34,828 bases of DNA, taken from positions 1 to 34,828 of the IMG/VR virus record IMGVR_UViG_3300045777_000088; one strand, 5' to 3'. The first letter of the stretch is position 1. Each line of letters begins with the position of its first letter. A program made the translations under genes and the position numbers. The notes below the pieces were generated by a model, which was not told the DNA's origin, did no database searches, and was given only the letters and a program-made list of their open reading frames with translations. This DNA comes from a virus. Below are positions 10,101 through 19,100 of this stretch, in pieces.

Positions 10101-13100
10101 GACCTGATAGACGGAGATGGCCCGGAAACTGTCATAGTTCGCCATTATCCAGACGGCAAGGTGACGGCTGCCATTGGCGAAGCCGCAGATGATCGTCATA
10201 TACAAGTAGACATCACGAAGATGATTGAGGCTGGCGCTACTCCCGAGCGAGCCATCGCGCAACATTTTGGGGAGGACACCAGCGGAAAGAACGTCGAACG
10301 TCAGCCAGAGACGCAACCCGCCCCGGATGAGGCGAAAGAGCCACCGGCTGTTGAAGGCGCCGCCGCCGAAGCGCAAACTGAAACCCATGGAAATGGAAAT
10401 CTACCGGCCGAGCGAGTACCCGAAACCGGTGCTCGAGCAGATGAAGGCAATGCCGCCGTTGGCGATCGAAATCGCGAACCGGTGGATGAGGGGATGGCCG
10501 AAAGCGGTGAAAGAGCACCTGAAAACGGGCCAGTACCTGAAATTCCTGAAAGCGCAGGAGGAACAGGAACGGAACGTGTTGAGCCAGCCGGGGAATCGGC
10601 ATCTGGCGAATCACGAGATAGCGGAACTGTACGGCCTGAGTCCGAAGCCGCCGATGCCGGAGACCACCGCCTAGACAACGAGGAATTGGGCAAAGGCAGC
10701 TTGCGCAGCAAGTACCGCGACAACGTCGCCGCCATCAAAATCCTCAAGGCCCTTGATACCGAAGGGCGCGTCGCCACCCCCGAAGAACGATCGGAGCTTG
10801 CGCGCTACGTCGGCTGGGGCGCAATGAAAGGCGTATTCGACCCCGCCAACAAGCAGTGGGCGAAACAGCACGAAGAACTGAAATCCCTTTTGACGCCCGC
10901 CGAATGGCGCGCCGCCCGCGCCTCGACGTTGAACGCTCATTACACCAGCAAGCCAGTCGTCAAAGGCATTTTTGATGCCATCCAACATTTGGGATTCGAT
11001 CGCGGCCGGGTGCTCGAGCCTTCTGTGGGTACGGGCAATTTCTTTGGACTCATGCCGCCCGACATGCGCGGCGGATCCGAACTGCACGGCGTTGAGCTCG
11101 ATCCGCTTACGGCCAAAATTGCCAAGGCTTTGTACCCTTCTGCGAACATCAAACAGATGGGATTTCAGGATTTCGACATTCCCGCGGAGTATTTCGATGC
11201 AGTCATTGGAAACCCACCCTTCGGCAATGAGCCCATCGTGGATAGCGCGCGCAGCCCCTATTCTGGCGCATCGATCCACAATTACTTTCTCTCCAAAGCC
11301 ATCGATAAGCTACGCCCGGGCGGCATCATGGCCGTGGTGGTCTCGCACAACTTCCTGGATGCACGCAACTCCAAAACGCGCGAATGGATCGCGCAACATG
11401 CGGACCTGATCGGCGCCGCGCGTCTCCCGCAAACCGCTTTCAAAGACACCGCCGGCACCGAGGTAGTGACCGACGTTGTTGTGTTACAAAAACGCGCTCC
11501 CAACACCAAAGGCAACGGCGATCAGTGGGTAGACACGGTCACTCAGAAGAACCGCGATCCAAAAACGGATTTGGAGCACGAGCACAGCGTCAATAAATGG
11601 ATGGCAAACCGTCCGGAAAACGTCTTGGGCGAACCCTCGGCCGCCGGAACCATGTACCGGCCTGGCGAATACACGGTCATGCCCACCGGGGATTTGGACA
11701 AACAAATCGACCAATGGGTGCAGCAGCTGCCGCAGGGCATTTACACAGGTGTCGAACGCGGCCCGCTGGAAGCCGATCAACCGGACGTCGCCATTCCGGA
11801 AGGCGTCAAGGTCGGTTCCTATTTCGTCGACTCGTCCGGCGCGGTGCGCACGCGGACCCCGGATGCGCTTGGACGGCAAACCTCAATTCCTTGGCAACAT
11901 CCAAACTTGAAAGCGCTCGATCGCGTCAAACGCATGATCGGACTGCGCGACCTGTTGCGCGAACAGATGCGGATGGAGCGCTCCGGAGAGGCAACGCCTA
12001 AAGACATCGAAAAAAACCGCAAGAAGCTCAACGCCGCCTACGATCAATTCCTGACCAAGTACGGGCTTTTGAACACACCCGTCAACCGTCGATTGTTTTT
12101 GGACGACACCGAGGCTCCGCTGGTATTGGCGCTTGAGTTCGATTACGACCGCGGTGTAGGCAACGCGACGGCGGAACGCGAAGGCATCGAGGCGCGACCA
12201 CCATCGGCCAGAAAAGCCGACATTTTCAAACAGCGGGTGCTGTTCCCGCCGGCCGACAACATCAAGGTCAGCAACGCCAAAGATGCGCTGTTGGCGAGCC
12301 TGAATTTCAAAGGCACCGTCGACCCGCAGTACATGAGCCAGGTGTACGACAAGTCCCCCGAAGCGATCGAACATGAGCTAGGCGATGTGGTGTTCCGCGA
12401 CCCGCAAAAAGGTCTGGTCACCGCGGATGAGTATTTGTCCGGCGACGTCAAAACGAAATTGGAAGAAGCCAAAGCTGCGGCGCTTGAAAAAAACGTCGCA
12501 GCGCTCGAAAAGGTCATCCCCCAGGACAAACTGCCATCGCAGATCCACGCGACGTTGGGTGCGGCATTCGTCCCGGAGGACGTGTACGGCGAGTTCTATC
12601 GACACATTACCGGCGCCCCGCATGAAGTTCGGTACGTCCCGGCTTTGGGCCAGTGGTTCACAAAAGAGAAAGGTCAGTTCGACAACGGTCGCAACGGCGA
12701 CCTGTTTGGCACCAAAGACATATCGGCTCAGGGAATCTTGGATAAGACGATGGCGGGCCAAGCGGTACTCATCACCCGCGTCATGCGCAATTCAGACGGC
12801 AGTACCAGCACGGTCGTCATGCAGAACGAGACTGAACTCGCCCGCGCAAAACAGGAGGCTATCAAAGACGAATGGAAGAAGTGGCTGTGGAGCGACGCCG
12901 AAAGGGCTGATCGGGTGGCGGGCATTTACAATGACAAATTGAATCGCATCGTCAATCGCAAATTCGACGGCCTGCACCTGACGTTTCCAGGCATGTCGCC
13001 GGCCATCAGCCTGTTGGATCATCAGAAAAATGCCGTGTGGCGCGGCCTTCAATCCCGCCAGATGCTTCTCGACCATGTCGTCGGCGCGGGCAAAACCTAC

Positions 13101-16100
13101 GCCATGGCAACCCTCGCCATGGAAATGCGCCGGCTGGGAATATCCAGAAAGCCCATGCTCGCGGTGCCGAATCACCTGACCGGGCAATGGCGATCGGAGT
13201 TTTCCAAACTTTACCCTTCGAGCTATATCCTGGTGGCGGAACCGGAGGATTTTCAGAAAGCCAATCGTCAAAAGTTCTTTTCCAAAATAGCGACCGGCGA
13301 TTGGGACGCGGTCATTGTCGGCCATTCATCGCTCAAGAAAATCGGCTTGCCGCCAGAAACTGAAAAGAAAATCATCACCGAACAGATGGACCGGCTTTCG
13401 GAAGCCATCGAGATGATGAAGCGCGAGCGCGGCGATCGAAACATCATCCGCGACATGGAGAACATCAAGGCGCGTCTTGAGGCAAAGTTCAAGACCAAGG
13501 TCAACAATCTTGGAGAACGCGATAAGGTGGTCAGTTTCGACGAACTGGGCTTGGATTCCCTGATGGTCGACGAACTGCACGAATTCAAAAACCTGTTTTA
13601 CACCTCGACCATGGCTCGAGCGGCCGGCATGGGCAACCCGACCGGATCCGACAAGGCGTTCGATTTGTTCGTCAAATCCCGCTGGCTCACAGATACGTTC
13701 GGAGACAAAGCGCCGATCATCGGAGCAACCGGAACGCCGGTCAGCAATTCGCTCGTCGAGATGTACAACATGCAGCGTTATCTGCAATACCCGACGTTGC
13801 AAAAGATGGGGCTGGATGTCTTTGATTCCTGGGCCAAGCAATTCGGCAACATGGAATCGGTTTACGAGGTCGCCCCATCCGGAACCGGCTGGCGCAATTC
13901 GACGCGGTTTCAAAAATTCGCGAACCTGCCGGCGCTGATGTCGCTTTACAAGACGTTCGCGGACACGGTCACTCTCGATAATTTGAAGGCTCAAGAAACC
14001 GCCCAAGGGCGCACATTCCCAGTGCCAAAGCTCGAAACGGGCGCACCGATCAACGTGGTGGCGCCGCGCTCCAAGCTGCAAGAAAATTTCATGGGCACCC
14101 CCAAAATGCAGATGGCGGCCGATGGCTTGCCGGATTTTGGTTTGTCCGTTCGGCCAGGGGATCCAAACCGCATCAAGAGTTTGCGATTCATCAAAGACGA
14201 CAAAACCGGCAAGTATGAAGCGCGCGGCATGCGCGACGACGACCGGGAATACTCGTTGGGTACGGGGTACGAAACCCAAGAAGATGCCGAGATGGCGATG
14301 GTGCAAAGAGCGCTGACGCCATCGCTTGCCGTTGATCCGGAATCCATCTTGGGGAAATTCGAGAACCTTCGCCGTTTGATGAAGGAAAGCAAAGGCAAGA
14401 TCAACGCCCTGTCGATTACCGGCGCCGCCAACAAAGCGGGATTGGATTATCGATTGATTGACCCGACTGCGCCGGATCATCCAGGTTCGAAGATCAATCG
14501 AGCGGTCGAAAACATCGTTGAGAACTACAAGCGTTGGGATAAAGACAAAGGAACGCAGTTGGTGTTTTGCGATTTGTCCGTGCCGCTGTCGGCCCGCGCT
14601 TCATCCGCGTCCGCGCCCCGGCTGGTGTACGTGCGCGACCCCTCGACGCAATTGCTGACGCACAAGCGCGGCACCATGCACACCGTTGTTGGGCATGAGC
14701 AAATTCCCTATTTCGCGGTCGAGCGCGGCACCAAAGACGAAAAGCGCATCGATGTTTACGACGCCGCATCTGGCCGGCTCGTAAATCAGAACCTCAAAAC
14801 CAAGGCCGAAGCGCATCAGTGGGCAAAAACCACTTTGGATGACGAAAACGCCAGGACCCGCTGGCATCTTGCTCGCAACGAGGTCGGAGAAATCGATCAA
14901 GATTCGATCGACGACTACAACAACACGCAGGAGATTGACCCCGAGGAAACTCCAATATTTGGACGAGACGACATAGCGGGTGCTTCCGGGCCGGCAAAAT
15001 TCAGCGTGTACGACGACATCAAAGCGAAACTGATCAAGGCGGGCATTCCAGCGCGTGAGGTCGCTTTTATTCACGACTACAACTCGCCAACCGCCAAGCA
15101 AAAGCTGTTCGACCAAGTCAATGCCGGAGACATCCGGGTGCTTTTGGGATCCACGGCCAAAATGGGCGCGGGCACCAACGTCCAAAAACGCGCCGTGGGT
15201 TTGCACCACATCGACGCGCCGTGGCGTCCGTCCGATCTTGAGCAGCGGGATGGCCGCGTAATCCGTCGCGGCAACATGCTGTACGACCGCGATCCAGACG
15301 GGTTTCGGATGCGGATATACCGCTACGCCACTGCGCAAACCTATGATACCCGCCGCTGGCAGGTGCTTGAACACAAGGCACGCGGCATCGAACAACTGCG
15401 CAACTACGATTCCTCTATCGAAGAAATAGACGACATCGAAGGTCAAGCGGCCGACGCTGCCGACATGAAAGCCGCCGCATCCGGGGATCCTCTTATCTTG
15501 GAGGAAACCAAGCTGCGCAACGAGGTCCAAGCGCTCGAGCGGCTCTCGGCTGCGACCGCCGACCAGCAAGCCGCCATGCGCCAAAAAGCGCGGCAAGCGC
15601 GGCAGTACGCCAATGTAACGCTGCCGGATCAAATCGCCAGGCTGAAAGCCGAAGGCAAAATCGCGACCGCCAACCCGCCAAGCAAAGAGGGCTGGGCACC
15701 ACTTGAGGTGGCCGGCAAAGAGTTTCATGCCATAGACAAGTTCGAGCCGTATTTGGCCGACATCGTTGCCTCGATGCGGAACAAAGAACTGACCGTTCCG
15801 GTGCGCATCGAGTACCGAGGGCTGGCGTTCCAAATTGAAGCCCGCGCATCTTACGATGGCAGTGTTGCCATCAAGCTCAAAGCGCCGAGCGGCGAGGAAA
15901 TGAGCTATTACACTGCCAAGGATACGGTTTCTCCATCCGGATTCCTGACTCGACTCGCCAATTACGTCGCCAACATTCCCGATCGCATTGAGTTCAACAA
16001 GCGCCAAATCGAAAGCAGCCTAAAAACCGCCGAAGATTCCGAAGAAGCGTCCAAACGCGGTTTCGATAAACAGAAAGAATTGGACGATGCCCGCGCCCGA

Positions 16101-19100
16101 TTCAAAAAGGTTCGCAATGCCCTGTTGGCAAAAGGGCCGCCGGTTTCCGACGAGGAACGGCCCATGTTTGAAAGCGGCACGATCGCGCAGCGGGAAGGCT
16201 TGGAAGATTTGGGGCTCGGTGAGCGCTTGCACGAATTTGAGCGCGGCCAGAAACGCGACATGCTGGCCCGCGGCGACGGCGCCGGCGGCATGCCGAAGGC
16301 CGAGGTGGAGCGCCAAGCGCAGGCAATCATCGACGGTTTCACGATCAAGCCCAAAGGGCTGGTGGTGGTGCAGTCAGCCCGCGAGCTCGCCCGCACCGAC
16401 TTGGGTCCCAACATGCGCGCCGCGGCGGCGGCCGGCGCCAACCCCATCGCCAGCTATTTCCCTGGTACGGGAAAAATCTACATCGTCGCGGACGCCATCA
16501 AGAGCCCTGAACACCTTGCCGGCATTGTGGCGCATGAAATGGTGGTGCATTTCGGCCTGCGGTCCATGCTGGGTTCCCCGTACAGCGCCGAGTACCGCCA
16601 GCTGCTACGAAACATCGCTCAAGCGCTGCCGGCCGCCACGGACTTCCACGGCCGGCGCGAGATTTCAAACTACGACCCGACCCGCAAAAGCCACAAGCAG
16701 ATCGGCGCCGAGGAAGCGCTGGCCTACTACGAACAGGCTCAGGCGCAGGGCGGCAAGATCCCGCCCGCTTGGAAGCAGTGGATCGACAAGGTGCATCAGA
16801 TCGTGCGCGACTGGCTGCGCAAGATTGCGGGCCTACCGGAGAAATTCGACGACCTGTACGTGCGCAATGTCTTGAATGCGCTGCGTCAACACCTTCGAAG
16901 CGGCCGAGACCGATCGACCGGCGAGGGCGATGCCAGCAACGCAATGCCCAAAGACACGTTCTATTCCAGCGTCGAGCGCGTACTGGCCGAGGACGGAGAA
17001 GGTGAAGGCGGCAGTAATTCCCTGCCCGCTCACATCGTCAAAATCACCCCCGAGATGCGCAACTCCGTGCTGGAAGGCATGCCGCTGTTCGCGCGCCCGA
17101 TGTTTGCTCGAGACGGCGATCCGGCGCCGCCTTACGAGGAACCGCTGAAAGAGCGCACGCCGAGCAAGGTCTACATGGCGGCCCGGCGCGCGGCGACTTC
17201 GCTGGTCGACAACCGCCTCGTCATGGACATTCGCAAGATCCTGAACCCCAAGGACGTGAGCGCGGTATCCAAGGAAGTGGCGGCCCGAACGATTCCGTAC
17301 TTGGGCGAACTGGCGCACATGAAAGCGCAAGCACAGGAGCGCCTTGAGGAATTCGCCCGCGTGATCGGCAAACTGTCCCCGCAGGATCAGTTGGACATGA
17401 TCCATGCCATCGAGACCGGCCAACGTCAGCCCATCGCGGCTTTGCAGCCGGCGGCCGATGCCATGCGGCAGATGCTCGACTTCTGGCGCGACCAGGTGCG
17501 GGCGCTGGGCGACGGGTATCTGGAAAACTACCTCGAAAACTACTTCCCGCATTTCTGGCAGGACAAAGCATCGGACGTCGAGAAGCTCTTTGCCAGCATC
17601 CAGGGCCGCAGGACCATGCGCGGGCCGGCGACGTTCCTGAAACAGCGTGTCGTGCCGACCATCCGCGACGGCATCGAGTGGGGATTGACCCCGGCGACCA
17701 TCAACCCCTTGGTCATGACCTTGCTCAAGGTCCATGAAATGCAGCGGTTCATTTCGGGCGTCAGCATGATGCGCTCGTACAAGGAGCACGGCCTTGCGGT
17801 GTTTCAGCGGGCCGGCAAACCCACCCCGGCGGGCTGGGTGAAGATCGACGATCCGATTGCCCGCGTGTCGCAGTGGTCGGAGGAAGAACAGGGGTTCATT
17901 GAGCGCGGCCACTACATCATGCCGGAGGACGGCGGGCGGATCATCAACAACCACCTGTCTGCTTCAAGGCTTCGAAACTTCGCGCCGGCCCAAGCATTCC
18001 GGTTCGCGACGAACCTTCTGAACTCCATGCAGTTGGGCCTGTCGGCCTTCCATTTGGGATTCACGACCCTGGATGCCATGGTCTCGAAGAACGCGCTGGC
18101 GATCGAGCACATGATGCACTTTGAGCCGATCCGCGCGGCCGGGGCGTTCCTCGAGGCCGCCACCCCTGCCGGCGCAATCATGAACATCCGCCGCGGCTAC
18201 CAGCTGATGCAGGCGTACCTGAACCCTTCCGGTGCGACCCCGGAATTGAAAGCGCTGGTCGCGGCGCTGGCGGCCGGCGGCGGTCGGGTAAAAATGGACA
18301 CCTACTTCATGCCGACCCACGGGCAATCCCCGTTCCGCGGGTACGGCTTGGGCGCGATCCGCGGCGACATCCGCGCCGCCTTGGCGCAACCGCACGACAA
18401 GGTCAGCGCTTTGACCAAGGCGATCGGCAACATTCCGGTCGAGTACGCGCAGAAGTTCTGGAACGAACTGCGGGTGTTGGCACGGATCAATCCCGCGTTC
18501 GTGGTGCCGTTTGAAGTTTTAGGCCGCATCACGCGCGCCACCACGTCGCCAATCATGGAGTACATCGTCCCTTGGCAGAAATTGGGCGTGTTCTCGGATT
18601 TGGCGTCGAACTGGATCCGGCGCAATCCCGGCGCCGATGCGGAGGATGTGGCGAAGGCCATGCAATCCATCTGGCGCTCGGTCGACAACCGCTTAGGCGA
18701 AATGGTTTACGACGACAAATTTTGGGACCGCACGTTTAAAGACACGTTGCACCTTACCATTCGCGCGGTCGGCTGGAACTTTGGCACCATCGAGGAAATC
18801 GGCGGGGCGCCGCATGACGTGTTGAAGGCGGTCGACAAAGGCTTACGGACTGGCAAGATCAACGCGGACGATTTTGGTCACAAGGCTACCTACGTGATGG
18901 GCCTCATGTTCACCACGGCGGTCATTGGCGCGATCACGCAGTACCTGATGACTGGGAAGGGCCCGGACGAACTCAAGGACTACATCTTCCCGAAAACCGG
19001 CCGCTTGCTGCCGGACGGGGCCGCAGAGCGCATTGCGCTGCCTTCCTACGCCAAGGACATTTGGGAGTACGCGCACCACCCGGGCACGACCATAATCCAC

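Noticed and set aside
10042-10107. A third +1-frame ORF in the giant gene (21 residues, basic, GGAG upstream)
   Set aside because: Too short, and the giant-frame peptide over this segment looks like real protein, so chance is the simpler explanation.
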